A stretch of 64,000 nucleotides of DNA from Flavobacterium sp. UBA6195 (GTDB lineage Bacteria > Bacteroidota > Bacteroidia > Flavobacteriales > Flavobacteriaceae). Shown piece after piece: positions 1 through 9,724 of this stretch (position 1 is its first letter; every line of letters starts with the position of its first letter). Made by a program: the position numbers and the translations under genes. The stretch spans positions 1 through 64,000 of the forward strand of contig NZ_DITB01000038.1 in assembly GCF_002422095.1 (NCBI RefSeq), in the 5' to 3' direction. The notes beneath the pieces were generated by a model. That model searched no databases. It saw only the letters and a list, made by a program, of their open reading frames with translations, and was not told the DNA's origin.

Positions 1-1
1 A

Positions 2-3000
2 TCATTTTCGTATAGTTATAGAAATGCAACTTCAAATAGAGTAAATAATTCGTTTCAAACTATTTCTAATTCTGTTTTAACTTCGGGTAATTGGTACAGG
101 TTTTACATTCAAAAATCTGGAATTTATAAAATTTCCAAGTCTTTTTTGCAAAGTTTAGGTTTTAACGTTAATGTAAATCCTAAAAACATTAAAATATTTG
201 GAAATGGAGGGAGAATGTTACCTTTAGATAATTCAATTTATTTTCCTGATGATTTGGTTGAAAATGCTATACAATTTGTAGGTGAAGAAGATGGTGTTTT
301 TGATAATAATGATTATATTTTATTTTATGCTGAAGGAGTAGATACATGGAATTCTGAAAGTTTAACTTCAGTTAATTTGTTTTCAGACAAGTCTTATTAT
401 TATGTAACAAGCGCAGGTGGTCAAGGGAAAAGAATTCAAAATGCAGTGGAACCCACAGGAGCTCCTGCACTTTCTTTTTCAAAATTTGACGATGTTTTAT
501 ATTATGAAAAAGATTTGGTAAATATCGCTAAAGTTGGTAGAAGATGGTTTGGTGAGCAATTTAACATTACAAATGAGCAAGAATTTGATTTTACTATTCC
601 TAATTTAGATACAAGTTTTCCTTTAAATTTTTACATCAATACCGCATCAAAATCATTTGGTAGTTCCTCGTTTAATTTTAAAATTAACAATCAAGATGTT
701 GGGAGTTTGAATTTTCCTGAATTAATCGCTTTTAATGGAATTGAAGCATATGAGTCTGCGATATCAGGTAATTTTGTAGTTACATCAAATGATATAAATA
801 TAAAGCTAACTTATGATAACGGCGGCGTTCCAAATTCAAATGGTTATTTAGATTTTATTCGTATAAAATCAAAACGAAATCTTACGGGTTATGGAAAACA
901 ATTTACTTTTTTTAACAATGATGAATTGAGTAATATTGGAATAGGTGAATATGTAATAAGTAATGCAACATCAGTTTCTCAAGTTTGGGATGTGACTGAT
1001 ATTTATAATGCTGTTTCATATACGAATATTTCAGGTTCAAATTTTGCTTTTAAGGTCAATCTTGGAACACAAAGAAAATATATTGCCGTTGATTTGACTG
1101 ATACCTATTCGCCATTAAAAGAAAGTAGTAGTCTTGTTCAAAATCAAAACTTAAAAGGGACTATTTTCAATAATAATCAGGGTGTTTTTCAAGATATAGA
1201 TTATTTGATAATTACACCAAGATTTTTAGTGGCTCAAGCTGAGCGATTAGCGGATTTTCATAGAAATAATTCAGGATTAAGCGTTCGAGTTGTAGAATTG
1301 GAGAAGATTTATCAAGAGTTTTCTTCAGGTAAGCAAGATATTGCGGCAATACGTAATTTTATTAAATATGTCTATTGGAATGCATCAAGTTCTGACAAGA
1401 GGGTTAAATATGTTAATCTTTTTGGTGATGCTTCGTATGATTATAAAGACAGGATTTTTAATAATACTAATATTGTTCCTGTATTTCATGGCTTTAACCC
1501 TTTAGCTTCTGAAGTAAATAATGTGTCTAATATGTCTTTGTATTCTAGTTTTATGTCTGATGATTTTTATGGATTAATGGATACTGATGAAGGTCAGATG
1601 TTAGACGGAGTTGATGGAATAGATATTGCAGTTGGTAGAATGTTAGTTTCTAGCATAAGTCAGGCAAAAGAAATGGTGGATAAAGTAATTGAATATAATG
1701 ATGAAAAGTCGTATGGAAGATGGAGAAATAATTATGTTATCTATTCTGATGATGCTGATAATGAAACAGATGTTACATTGCAATTTGGGTTAGATAATTT
1801 AGCCGATGTTCTTACTACTCAAAAACCTTTTGTTAATGTAAAAAAAATACACTCTGATTCCTATTCGCAACAAGTGGCGGCAGGAGGTGAGCGTTATCCG
1901 CAAGCAAAAAATGAATTCTTAAGTGCTTTAGAAAAAGGAGCTTTGGTTTTTAATTATTTCGGACATGGTAATGAAGAAGCATTAGCAAGAGAGCGTTTGT
2001 TTGAAAAAATAGATGCACAAAATTTATCAAATCGTTACAGATATCCTTTGTTTATTACAATAACCTGTGAGTTTACACGTTTTGATGATCCAAATCGATT
2101 TACTGGAGGGGAGTATATGTATTGGAATAAAAGCGGAGGGGCTATTGGATTAATTGCAACTACACGTCAAATTGGAGTTACAACAGGGTTTGTGATGAAT
2201 AATTTATTTAGTGAAGATTTATACGCTTTTGGGTCAAGTGATTACCCTACAATAGCTGAGGCTTTACGTTTAACAAAATTAAATACAAGTTCAGACAATA
2301 GAAGAGTTGTTTTTTTTATTGGAGATCCAGCATTGAAACTGGCAATACCTAAATCAAAAGTAGTACTTACAAGTGTTAATGATGTGCCGGTAGGACAGCC
2401 TTTACCTGTGTTTCAAGCATTAAGTTTAATCAAAATATCAGGTGAGGTTAGAGATGAAAATGATTTGGTATTATCAAATTATAATGGTGATTTAGCAATT
2501 CAAATTTTTGATAAAGAGATTGAAAGAAGTACTTTGGCAAATAATGGTGTTGTAGCACCAAGCCCAGGAGGAATAAATATTATGGGAAATTTTTTCTCAG
2601 CAGGACAATTAATAAAGATGAATTTCACAACTTTAGGAGAAACAATCTTTAGAGGAAATGCTTCTGTTGTTAATGGACAATTTGAATTTAGTTTTGTTGT
2701 GCCTCAAGATATTCGAGTTCCTGTTGGGAATGGTAAAATTAGTTTTTATGCTAAACGCAGTGCTCCAAATTTAGATAATCAAACAGGTTATGATAAAACA
2801 ATCCTAATAGGAGGTGTTAACGTAAATGCTGTTAATGATACAAATCCTCCAAAAATAAAGATTCATATGAATGATGAAAGTTTTGTTTCTGGCGGAATCA
2901 CAAATTGTTCTCCTATATTATTGGCGTTTTTAGAAGATGAAAATGGTATTAATACAGCAAGTGGAATAGGGCATGATATTGTGGCGATTTTAGATGGAGA

Positions 3001-3499
3001 CGAAACTAATCCGTATGTTTTAAATGAATATTATGAAACAGAAAATGACGATTATACAAAAGGATTTGTGCGTTTTCCGTTTAGAGATTTATCGCCAGGA
3101 TTACACACGATTTTGTTTAAGGCCTGGGATGTGTATAATAATTTGGTTACGGCTGAAATTCAGTTTAACGCGGTGTGTTCTGATGATGGTTTGAAAATTG
3201 AGCATGTACTAAATTATCCAAATCCATTCGTTAGTTACACCGAATTTTGGTTTAATCACAATATGCCTTTTGAGCCTTTAGATGTTCAAGTTCAGATTTT
3301 AACTGTTTCTGGTAAACTTGTTAAAACAATCAATCAACAAGTGACTACAGATGGTTTTTTATGTAGAGATATTGTTTGGGATGGAAGGGATGATTTTGGA
3401 GACAAAATTGGAAAAGGAGTTTATGTTTATAAACTAAAAGTAAGATCTACATCAACAGGCAAGTATGTTGAAAAATATGAGAAACTTGTAATACTATAA
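2..3499 (+). CDS. porU: PorU, type IX secretion C-terminal signal peptidase (5' end outside window)
   Basis: The reading frame is open to the left edge, so the true start and signal peptide lie outside; about 1165 residues are visible. It is a peptidase family C25 (gingipain-like) protein: the catalytic His lies in FGHGNEE (codon at 1964) and the Cys in ITCEFTRF (codon at 2066). The C-terminus ends in a FlgD-like Ig domain (LNYPNPF...GVYVYKLKV). In the family, PorU is the cell-surface sortase of type IX secretion; it removes the C-terminal signal of cargo and links cargo to anionic LPS. The porV gene follows 37 bases downstream, which supports the call. The first possible internal start codon (TTG at 146) is not the real start, because family-like sequence (GNWYRFYIQKSGIYKIS) precedes it. 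Confidence 0.95.
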   Translation, partial: SFSYSYRNATSNRVNNSFQTISNSVLTSGNWYRFYIQKSGIYKISKSFLQSLGFNVNVNPKNIKIFGNGGRMLPLDNSIYFPDDLVENAIQFVGEEDGVFDNNDYILFYAEGVDTWNSESLTSVNLFSDKSYYYVTSAGGQGKRIQNAVEPTGAPALSFSKFDDVLYYEKDLVNIAKVGRRWFGEQFNITNEQEFDFTIPNLDTSFPLNFYINTASKSFGSSSFNFKINNQDVGSLNFPELIAFNGIEAYESAISGNFVVTSNDINIKLTYDNGGVPNSNGYLDFIRIKSKRNLTGYGKQFTFFNNDELSNIGIGEYVISNATSVSQVWDVTDIYNAVSYTNISGSNFAFKVNLGTQRKYIAVDLTDTYSPLKESSSLVQNQNLKGTIFNNNQGVFQDIDYLIITPRFLVAQAERLADFHRNNSGLSVRVVELEKIYQEFSSGKQDIAAIRNFIKYVYWNASSSDKRVKYVNLFGDASYDYKDRIFNNTNIVPVFHGFNPLASEVNNVSNMSLYSSFMSDDFYGLMDTDEGQMLDGVDGIDIAVGRMLVSSISQAKEMVDKVIEYNDEKSYGRWRNNYVIYSDDADNETDVTLQFGLDNLADVLTTQKPFVNVKKIHSDSYSQQVAAGGERYPQAKNEFLSALEKGALVFNYFGHGNEEALARERLFEKIDAQNLSNRYRYPLFITITCEFTRFDDPNRFTGGEYMYWNKSGGAIGLIATTRQIGVTTGFVMNNLFSEDLYAFGSSDYPTIAEALRLTKLNTSSDNRRVVFFIGDPALKLAIPKSKVVLTSVNDVPVGQPLPVFQALSLIKISGEVRDENDLVLSNYNGDLAIQIFDKEIERSTLANNGVVAPSPGGINIMGNFFSAGQLIKMNFTTLGETIFRGNASVVNGQFEFSFVVPQDIRVPVGNGKISFYAKRSAPNLDNQTGYDKTILIGGVNVNAVNDTNPPKIKIHMNDESFVSGGITNCSPILLAFLEDENGINTASGIGHDIVAILDGDETNPYVLNEYYETENDDYTKGFVRFPFRDLSPGLHTILFKAWDVYNNLVTAEIQFNAVCSDDGLKIEHVLNYPNPFVSYTEFWFNHNMPFEPLDVQVQILTVSGKLVKTINQQVTTDGFLCRDIVWDGRDDFGDKIGKGVYVYKLKVRSTSTGKYVEKYEKLVIL

Positions 3500-3515
3500 T
3501 AAAATACTATATTTG
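3486..3515 (+). promoter_or_regulatory. Bacteroidota-type promoter of porV
   Basis: TTG at 3486-3488, a 19-base spacer, then TATATTTG at 3508-3515, matching the flavobacterial -33 TTG / -7 TAnnTTTG consensus. It overlaps the last codons of porU and lies 21 bases before the porV start, so porV can be transcribed separately from porU. Confidence 0.7.
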
Positions 3516-3536
3516 TCAAATTAATTTATTAAAACA

Positions 3537-4709
3537 ATGAAAAAAATTGCGCTATTATTAATTCTTTCATTAGCTATTCAATATACAAAAGCTCAAGACC
3601 GTGTTATAACTACAGGGGTGTCATTCTTGTTAATTGCTGCTGACGCTAGATCTGCAGGTATGGCTGATATGGGAGTTGCAACTTCAGCTGATGCTTTTTC
3701 ACAACAATATAACCCTGCTAAATATGCCTTTTCGCTTGATAAACAAGGTTTTTCAATTAGTTATACGCCTTATTTAACAAGTATAGCTAACGATATTTCC
3801 TTAGGTCAATTGACTTATTACAACAGAATAAATGAAAGAAGTGCATTTTCTGGGTCTTTCCGCTATTTTGGTTTAGGTGATATTGAATTAAGAAGAACGG
3901 GAGATCCTGGAGAGATTCCTAGAGTGGTTAATCCAAATGAATTTGTATTAGATGGTTCTTATTCGTTAAAGTTAAGCGATCGTTTTTCAATGGCAGTTGG
4001 TGGTAAATATGTTCGTTCTGCACTTAAAATTGCTGATGAAAATACAGACGCAAGTTCAGCCACCTCTTTTGCGGTTGACATTGCAGGATACTATCAATCA
4101 GAAGAAATTGCATATGATGATTTTAATGGTAGATGGAGAGCGGGTTTCAATTTTCAAAACATGGGACCAAAAATCAGTTATGATAATGATGATTTAAATG
4201 ATAATTTTATGCCAGCTAATATGAGATTAGGTGGAGGTTTTGATTTTATTTTTGATGAATATAATAAAGTTGGGGTTACCGCAGAGGTTACAAAACTTAT
4301 GGTTCCTACTCCACCTAAGGTTGGCGATGAAGATGGTGATGGTGATGTTGATAATTCAGATTATGCATTGGCTGATAGAAACTACAGAGCAATTCCTTGG
4401 GTAACAGGGATTTTTAAGTCTTTTGGAGATGCTCCAGATGGTTTTTCTGAAGAATTAAAAGAATTTACTTATGCTTTAGGTGCTGAATATTGGTATCAAG
4501 ATTCATTTGCATTGCGAATGGGTTATTTTAATGAGAATAAATTAAAAGGTGCTAGAAAGTATTTTACTTTAGGTTCTGGATTTAAATATAATATCGTAAA
4601 AATTGATGTTTCTTATTTATTCTCAACATCAACAGTTAAAAATCCATTGGAAAACACATTACGTTTCTCGCTTACATTTAATTTCGGTGATAAATACGAT
4701 GAACTATAA
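3537..4709 (+). CDS. porV: PorV (LptO), type IX secretion outer-membrane beta-barrel
   Basis: A 390-residue protein with a signal peptide (residues 1 to about 19, ending YTKAQ) and the conserved PorV start (FLLIAADARSAGMADMG, QQYNPAKYAF). It is a predicted FadL-like outer-membrane barrel. In the family, PorV acts as a shuttle, carrying folded type IX cargo from the SprA translocon to the PorU sortase, and is also needed for release of many cargo proteins. The gene sits directly after porU, as in other Flavobacterium genomes. An acidic loop at about residues 262-277 (DEDGDGDVDNSDY) looks like an EF-hand or dockerin calcium loop. A strong hairpin terminator follows. Confidence 0.96.
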   Translation: MKKIALLLILSLAIQYTKAQDRVITTGVSFLLIAADARSAGMADMGVATSADAFSQQYNPAKYAFSLDKQGFSISYTPYLTSIANDISLGQLTYYNRINERSAFSGSFRYFGLGDIELRRTGDPGEIPRVVNPNEFVLDGSYSLKLSDRFSMAVGGKYVRSALKIADENTDASSATSFAVDIAGYYQSEEIAYDDFNGRWRAGFNFQNMGPKISYDNDDLNDNFMPANMRLGGGFDFIFDEYNKVGVTAEVTKLMVPTPPKVGDEDGDGDVDNSDYALADRNYRAIPWVTGIFKSFGDAPDGFSEELKEFTYALGAEYWYQDSFALRMGYFNENKLKGARKYFTLGSGFKYNIVKIDVSYLFSTSTVKNPLENTLRFSLTFNFGDKYDEL

Positions 4710-4731
4710 TTTTTAAAATAAATTAATTAAC

Positions 4732-4768
4732 AATCCAAATTCTAAAATAAGAATTTGGATTTTTTTTC
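4732..4768 (+). terminator. Intrinsic terminator after porV
   Basis: Perfect 12-base stem (4732-4743 with 4750-4761), 6-base loop, then a run of seven or more T. It ends the porU-porV unit and lies immediately before cdd, so it also excludes upstream starts for cdd. Confidence 0.9.
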
Positions 4769-4775
4769 CTTACAT

Positions 4776-5255
4776 ATGAAGCAAATTTCAATAAACACCT
4801 CCATTTCGGTACTATCTAAAGACGAATTGTCTCAAGAAGAAACAAGTTTAATGTTGAAAGCATTTGAAGCAAGAAGTAAAGCCTATGCGCCTTATTCTAA
4901 ATTTACTGTAGGAGCGGCTATTCTTTTAGATAATGGTATAGTAGTTCAGGGTTCCAATCAAGAAAATGCGGCTTATCCTTCTGGTTTATGTGCAGAGCGT
5001 GTAGCAATTTATTACGCAGGTGCAACTTATCCAAATGCTAAAATTATAAAAATGTTCATCACAGCATCACCACAAGATAGAGATTTAGAAGAACCTATTC
5101 CTCCTTGTGGAAGTTGCAGACAATCAATTGCTGAGTATGAATTTAAACAAGATGCACCAATTGCAATTTTCTTTATGGGAGCAAAAGGGGATATTTATAA
5201 ATCAGATTCGCTAAAAAATATCTTACCATTAGTTTTCGACAAGAATCATCTATAA
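4776..5255 (+). CDS. cdd: Cytidine deaminase
   Basis: A 159-residue enzyme that hydrolyses cytidine or deoxycytidine to uridine or deoxyuridine in pyrimidine salvage. The zinc-site motifs of the homotetrameric Cys-type family are present: CAER (Cys ligand and catalytic Glu) and PCGSCRQ (two Cys ligands), plus the N-terminal YAPYSKFTVGAA. I chose the ATG at 4776 over an in-frame TTG at 4755, because the earlier codon lies inside the porV terminator hairpin. The gene stands alone between porV and pdhA; in other Flavobacterium genomes cdd is often in this place. No obvious promoter was found. Confidence 0.95.
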   Translation: MKQISINTSISVLSKDELSQEETSLMLKAFEARSKAYAPYSKFTVGAAILLDNGIVVQGSNQENAAYPSGLCAERVAIYYAGATYPNAKIIKMFITASPQDRDLEEPIPPCGSCRQSIAEYEFKQDAPIAIFFMGAKGDIYKSDSLKNILPLVFDKNHL

Positions 5256-5417
5256 CGATTTCGTAACTTTTTTTATCGATTTTGTTATAAAAAATACAAA
5301 AATCGTAGAATTTAATTTTTTCAATCAGGTTCTATGTAGTATTTTTGCTGTTCGTAAAATTGCGAATGATTATGTTATATTGTTTGCAGTTCAATTGTAT
5401 TAAAAAACAAACTAAAA

Positions 5418-6416
5418 ATGAAACCAATTACAAGAGAAGTTTACCTAAAATGGTATGAGGATATGCTATTTTGGAGAAAGTTTGAAGATAAACTTGCTGC
5501 TGTTTATATCCAACAAAAAGTTAGAGGATTTTTGCATTTATACAATGGTCAAGAAGCAGTTTTAGCTGGAGCTTTACATGCAATGGACTTGTCTAAAGAT
5601 AAAATGATTACCGCTTATCGTAATCACGTTCAGCCAATTGGAATGGGTGTAGATCCAAGAAGAGTTATGGCAGAATTGTACGGAAAAGCTACAGGTACTT
5701 CTAAAGGTATGGGTGGATCGATGCATATTTTCTCTAAAGAACATGGTTTCTATGGAGGACATGGTATCGTTGGAGCACAAATTCCAGTAGGTGCTGGTAT
5801 GGCTTTTGCAGATAAATATTTTGAAACGGGTGGTGTTACGTTGACTTATTTTGGTGATGGTGCTGCACGTCAAGGTTCTTTACATGAAGCCTTTAACATG
5901 GCTATGAATTGGAAATTACCAGTAGTTTTTATCTGTGAAAATAATGGATATGCTATGGGAACTTCTGTTGAAAGAACGGCTAATCATACTGATATTTGGA
6001 AACTTGGTTTAGGTTATGAAATGCCTTGTGGGCCAGTTGATGGAATGAATCCAGTTAAGGTGGCTGAAGCAATGCACGAAGCAATGGAAAGAGCTCGCCG
6101 TGGAGACGGACCAACTTTCTTAGAAATGAAAACTTACCGTTACAGAGGGCACTCAATGTCTGATGCACAATTATATAGAACGAAAGAGGAAGTGGAAGAA
6201 TATAAAAAAATCGACCCAATTACTCAAGTTTTAGATATTATCAAAGAAAACGGTTATGCTACAGATGTTGAAATCGAAGCAATCGATCAAAGAGTAGCTG
6301 ATTTAGTTGCTGAATGTGAAAAATTCGCTGAAGAATCTCCATTCCCAGAGGCACAACAGTTGTATGACGTAGTGTACGAACAAGAAAATTATCCTTTCAT
6401 TCCACATAAATTATAA
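5418..6416 (+). CDS. pdhA: Pyruvate dehydrogenase E1 component, alpha subunit
   Basis: A 332-residue thiamine diphosphate-dependent subunit that decarboxylates pyruvate and acetylates the lipoyl group of E2. The ThDP/Mg motif begins GDGAA (residues 146-150) and ends with ENN (174-176). The phosphorylation-loop equivalent YRYRGHSMSD is at about 241-249. Length and sequence fit the short heterotetrameric E1-alpha type. E2 starts 5 bases after the stop, so the two form an operon. No E1-beta (pdhB) or E3 gene lies in the window, so these must be encoded elsewhere. Confidence 0.96.
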   Translation: MKPITREVYLKWYEDMLFWRKFEDKLAAVYIQQKVRGFLHLYNGQEAVLAGALHAMDLSKDKMITAYRNHVQPIGMGVDPRRVMAELYGKATGTSKGMGGSMHIFSKEHGFYGGHGIVGAQIPVGAGMAFADKYFETGGVTLTYFGDGAARQGSLHEAFNMAMNWKLPVVFICENNGYAMGTSVERTANHTDIWKLGLGYEMPCGPVDGMNPVKVAEAMHEAMERARRGDGPTFLEMKTYRYRGHSMSDAQLYRTKEEVEEYKKIDPITQVLDIIKENGYATDVEIEAIDQRVADLVAECEKFAEESPFPEAQQLYDVVYEQENYPFIPHKL

Positions 6417-6421
6417 GGACT

Positions 6422-8014
6422 ATGGCACAAATTATAACAATGCCCCGTTTGAGTGATACGATGACCGAAGGAGTTGTAGCAACTTGGTTAAAAAAAGTGG
6501 GTGATACAATCAAAACTGGTGATATTCTTGCCGAAATTGAAACGGATAAAGCTACAATGGAATTCGAATCTTTTCATGACGGTGTTTTATTATACATCGG
6601 GATTCAAGAAGGACAATCAGCACCAGTAGATTCTTTATTAGCAATTATTGGAGCAGCCGGTGAAGATATTGCTGCTTTATTAAGTGGTGGAACAGCGACT
6701 GAAACAAAAGAAGAAAAAGTAGTTGAAGAAGCAAAACCTACTTCAGCAGCAGTTGAAATTCCAGCTGGTGTAAAAGTAGTAACTATGCCTCGTTTGTCTG
6801 ATACAATGACAACAGGAACAGTTGCAACTTGGTTGAAAAAAGTGGGAGATACTGTAAAAGAAGGCGATATTTTAGCTGAAATCGAAACGGATAAAGCTAC
6901 GATGGAATTCGAATCTTTCAATGCAGGAACGTTATTATATATCGGAGTTCAAGAAGGTAATTCTGCTCCAGTAGATACAATTTTAGCTATTTTAGGTCCA
7001 GCAGGAACTGATGTTTCAGGTATTGCGGCTAACTACAAAGTTGGCGCTGTGGCTGAAGCTCCTAAAGTAGAAGAAGTAAAAGCAGTTGCTCAAGAAGTAG
7101 TAGTTGCAGAACAATCTACTTCAGGTAGAGTTTTCGCTTCTCCTTTAGCTAAAAAAATTGCTCAAGATAAAGGAATTAACTTATCTCAAGTAAAAGGTTC
7201 TGGTGAGAATGGAAGAATTGTAAAATCAGATGTTGAGAATTTCTCACCATCTGCTGTTGCAACTCCAGCACAAGCCGTTGCAGAAGCTACAAATGCAGTT
7301 GCAGCAGTTAAACCATTTGTTCCAGCAGGAGAAGCATTCCAAGAAGAAATCAAAAATTCGCAAATGCGTAAAACCATTGCGAGACGATTATCAGAATCTA
7401 AATTTACAGCACCGCATTACTATTTAACTATTGAGTTAGATATGGACAATGCAATTGCTTCAAGAAATATGATTAACGGATTACCAGATACGAAAGTTTC
7501 TTTCAACGATATGGTAATCAAAGCAAGTGCGATGGCATTGAAAAAGCATCCACAAGTAAATTCACAATGGAGAGAAGATGCGATGGTTATCAATCACCAC
7601 GTGAATATTGGAGTAGCGGTAGCAGTTGAAGACGGTTTAATGGTTCCAGTATTGAAATTTACAGACCAAATGAGTTTAACTCAAATTGGTGCAAATGTGA
7701 AAGACTTAGCTGGAAAAGCAAAATCTAAAAAAATTCAACCAGCAGAAATGGAAGGAAGTACATTCACGATTTCTAACTTAGGAATGTTCGGAATTCAATC
7801 ATTTACATCGATTATCAATCAACCAAATTCTGCTATTTTATCTGTTGGTGCTATTATTGAAAAACCAGTAGTTAAAAACGGTCAAATCGTAGTTGGAAAC
7901 ACAATGACAGTTACGTTAGCTTGTGATCACAGAACAGTGGACGGAGCAACTGGAGCTCAATTCTTACAGACGTTCAAAGCGTTTATGGAAAATCCAGTAA
8001 CGATGTTAGCCTAA
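6422..8014 (+). CDS. pdhC: Dihydrolipoamide acetyltransferase, E2 of pyruvate dehydrogenase
   Basis: A 530-residue E2 core protein that moves acetyl groups from lipoate to CoA. The order is lipoyl domain 1 (residues about 1-80, lipoyl Lys43 in ETDKATMEF), lipoyl domain 2 (about 116-195, Lys158 in the same motif), linkers rich in Ala, Val and Glu, a peripheral subunit-binding domain (about 236-276, FASPLAKKIA), and the catalytic domain (about 305-530) with the DHRTVDG active site. The two lipoyl domains are very similar even at the DNA level, suggesting recent duplication or gene conversion. It forms an operon with pdhA. Confidence 0.96.
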   Translation: MAQIITMPRLSDTMTEGVVATWLKKVGDTIKTGDILAEIETDKATMEFESFHDGVLLYIGIQEGQSAPVDSLLAIIGAAGEDIAALLSGGTATETKEEKVVEEAKPTSAAVEIPAGVKVVTMPRLSDTMTTGTVATWLKKVGDTVKEGDILAEIETDKATMEFESFNAGTLLYIGVQEGNSAPVDTILAILGPAGTDVSGIAANYKVGAVAEAPKVEEVKAVAQEVVVAEQSTSGRVFASPLAKKIAQDKGINLSQVKGSGENGRIVKSDVENFSPSAVATPAQAVAEATNAVAAVKPFVPAGEAFQEEIKNSQMRKTIARRLSESKFTAPHYYLTIELDMDNAIASRNMINGLPDTKVSFNDMVIKASAMALKKHPQVNSQWREDAMVINHHVNIGVAVAVEDGLMVPVLKFTDQMSLTQIGANVKDLAGKAKSKKIQPAEMEGSTFTISNLGMFGIQSFTSIINQPNSAILSVGAIIEKPVVKNGQIVVGNTMTVTLACDHRTVDGATGAQFLQTFKAFMENPVTMLA

Positions 8015-8035
8015 TAAGTGTTAAAATTATCATAC

Positions 8036-8065
8036 AAAATCCCGATTTACTCGGGATTTTTTTAT
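8036..8065 (+). terminator. Intrinsic terminator after pdhC
   Basis: Ten-base perfect stem (8036-8045 with 8051-8060), 5-base loop, then a T run. It closes the pdhA-pdhC operon. Confidence 0.9.
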
Positions 8066-8086
8066 TTTTACTTAAAACTATAAACT

Positions 8087-9049
8087 ATGAAAAAAATCAT
8101 ATTCCTAATTTCTTTTCTTGGATTGTCATTGCATGCACAAAACAATGTTACTTCGAAAAACATTTTTAATTTCAATTGCCAAGTTGCGGAAGAAAATGTA
8201 ATTAAAACTTTGTCATATCTAACTTCGGATGAACTGGAAGGAAGAGATTCAGGTAGTGAAGGAATTGAATTGGCAACTTTATATTTAGAAAATATTTTAA
8301 AAGAGAACGGAATTAAGCCTTATTTTAAAACGTATCGCGATACACTTTCTAATTTTGATAAAACTTCTTACAACGTAGTTGGTTATATCGAAGGGAACGA
8401 TAAAGAGTTAAAAAATGAATTTGTTATTATTGGGGCGCATTATGATCATATTGGAAAAATTGCAGCTGTAAACGGCGATGATATTGGAAACGGAGCAAAT
8501 GATAATGCAACTGGAACCACCGCAGTAACTGAAGTAGCAAAATATTTCGCAAAATTTAAAAACAACAAGCGAAGTGTACTTTTTGTATTCTTTTCTGCCG
8601 AGGAAAAAGGTCTTTTAGGGTCAAAGCATTTGGCTGCTAAATTGAAAGAACAAAAAATGGATTTGTATTTCATGTTCAATTTTGAAATGATTGGTGTTCC
8701 AATGAAAGACAAAGGAATGGATTTCTATTTAACTGGTTTTGGTAAATCTAATATGGCAACCACAATGAATGAATATGCTGGAGAAAAGTTAGTAGGATAT
8801 TTGCCAATTGAAACCAAATACATGCTATTCAGAGCATCTGATAATTATCCGTTTTTCACTGAATTTAATGTCCCAGCACAAACTGTTTCGACTTTCGATT
8901 TTGAAAATTTCCAATTCTATCACCAACCAGATGATGAGTTTGAATTGATGGATACCAAACACATGACAAAAGTGATTTCGAAAACAATTCTAGTTTTAGA
9001 AAAAATGATCAATGCTCCAAAAAAAGAAATCAAATTAAATGAAAAGTAA
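8087..9049 (+). CDS. Secreted M28 family zinc aminopeptidase
   Basis: A 320-residue protein with a signal peptide (about 1-18, LSLHAQ). The M28 pattern is visible: AHYDH (His118, Asp120), GANDN (Asp139), AEEKG (Glu172-Glu173) and a late His in YHQPDDEFE. The ligand position that is usually Asp (NIDMIG-like) reads NFEMIG here, with Glu200. It probably trims peptides in the periplasm or at the outer membrane; the substrate is unknown. Its last 11 bases overlap the next gene, so the two are co-transcribed. Confidence 0.88.
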   Translation: MKKIIFLISFLGLSLHAQNNVTSKNIFNFNCQVAEENVIKTLSYLTSDELEGRDSGSEGIELATLYLENILKENGIKPYFKTYRDTLSNFDKTSYNVVGYIEGNDKELKNEFVIIGAHYDHIGKIAAVNGDDIGNGANDNATGTTAVTEVAKYFAKFKNNKRSVLFVFFSAEEKGLLGSKHLAAKLKEQKMDLYFMFNFEMIGVPMKDKGMDFYLTGFGKSNMATTMNEYAGEKLVGYLPIETKYMLFRASDNYPFFTEFNVPAQTVSTFDFENFQFYHQPDDEFELMDTKHMTKVISKTILVLEKMINAPKKEIKLNEK

Positions 9050-9722
9050 AAATATCATCATAACAGGAACCTCTCGTGGAATAGGTTACGAATTAGCCTT
9101 GCAATTTGCAAATGCAGGACATCAAGTATTAGCTATTTCTAGAAAAACACCAAAAGAGTTAATCGAAAATCAAAACATAACTTGTTTGTCAATTGATATT
9201 TCAAATCCAGAAGAATTACTTCAGGTTGAAAATTTCATTAATAGAACTTGGAAAAAAGTAGATGTTTTAATTCATAACGCAGGAAGTTTATTGCATAAAA
9301 CGTTCACGCAAATAACTTCAGAAGAATTCCAAAACATATATAAAGTCAATGTTTTTGCAGTTGCCGAATTAACAAAAATCTGTATTCCATTCATGGAAAA
9401 AGGGAGTCATGTGGTAACTATTAGTTCTATGGGAGGCATTCAAGGAAGCATGAAATTCGCTGGTTTAGCAGCTTATTCTTCTAGTAAAGGCGCGGTGATT
9501 ACCTTGTCAGAATTATTAGCAGAAGAATACAAAGAACAAGGAATTTCATTTAATGTTTTAGCACTTGGAGCTGTGAATACCGAAATGTTACAAGAAGCTT
9601 TCCCAGGTTACGAAGCAACACTTTCAGCAAAAGAAATGGCGGATTATATCTTCAATTTTGCTTTAACTGGAAACAAATATTACAACGGAAAAGTATTGCA
9701 AGTTTCATCTTCAACGCCTTAA
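9039..9722 (+). CDS. Short-chain dehydrogenase/reductase (SDR)
   Basis: A 227-residue classical SDR. The Rossmann motif TGTSRGIG is at residues 9-16, HNAG at 79-82, and the catalytic Ser (TISSMGG), Tyr146 and Lys150 are in YSSSK. NAD(P)-dependent oxidoreduction is expected; the substrate cannot be told from sequence. It overlaps the M28 peptidase gene by 11 bases and is followed two bases later by the SprT-like gene, so translation is probably coupled. Confidence 0.9.
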   Translation: MKSKNIIITGTSRGIGYELALQFANAGHQVLAISRKTPKELIENQNITCLSIDISNPEELLQVENFINRTWKKVDVLIHNAGSLLHKTFTQITSEEFQNIYKVNVFAVAELTKICIPFMEKGSHVVTISSMGGIQGSMKFAGLAAYSSSKGAVITLSELLAEEYKEQGISFNVLALGAVNTEMLQEAFPGYEATLSAKEMADYIFNFALTGNKYYNGKVLQVSSSTP

Positions 9723-9724
9723 AA

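Noticed and set aside
3997..4197. 66-codon frame inside porV
   Set aside because: Shadow of porV in another frame.
4755..4775. TTG start of cdd
   Set aside because: It lies in the terminator stem of porV; the ATG at 4776 gives the normal length.
5256..5417. Terminator or riboswitch between cdd and pdhA
   Set aside because: Only loose A/T-rich pairing around CGATTTT and AAAATCG; not convincing, and no consensus promoter was seen.
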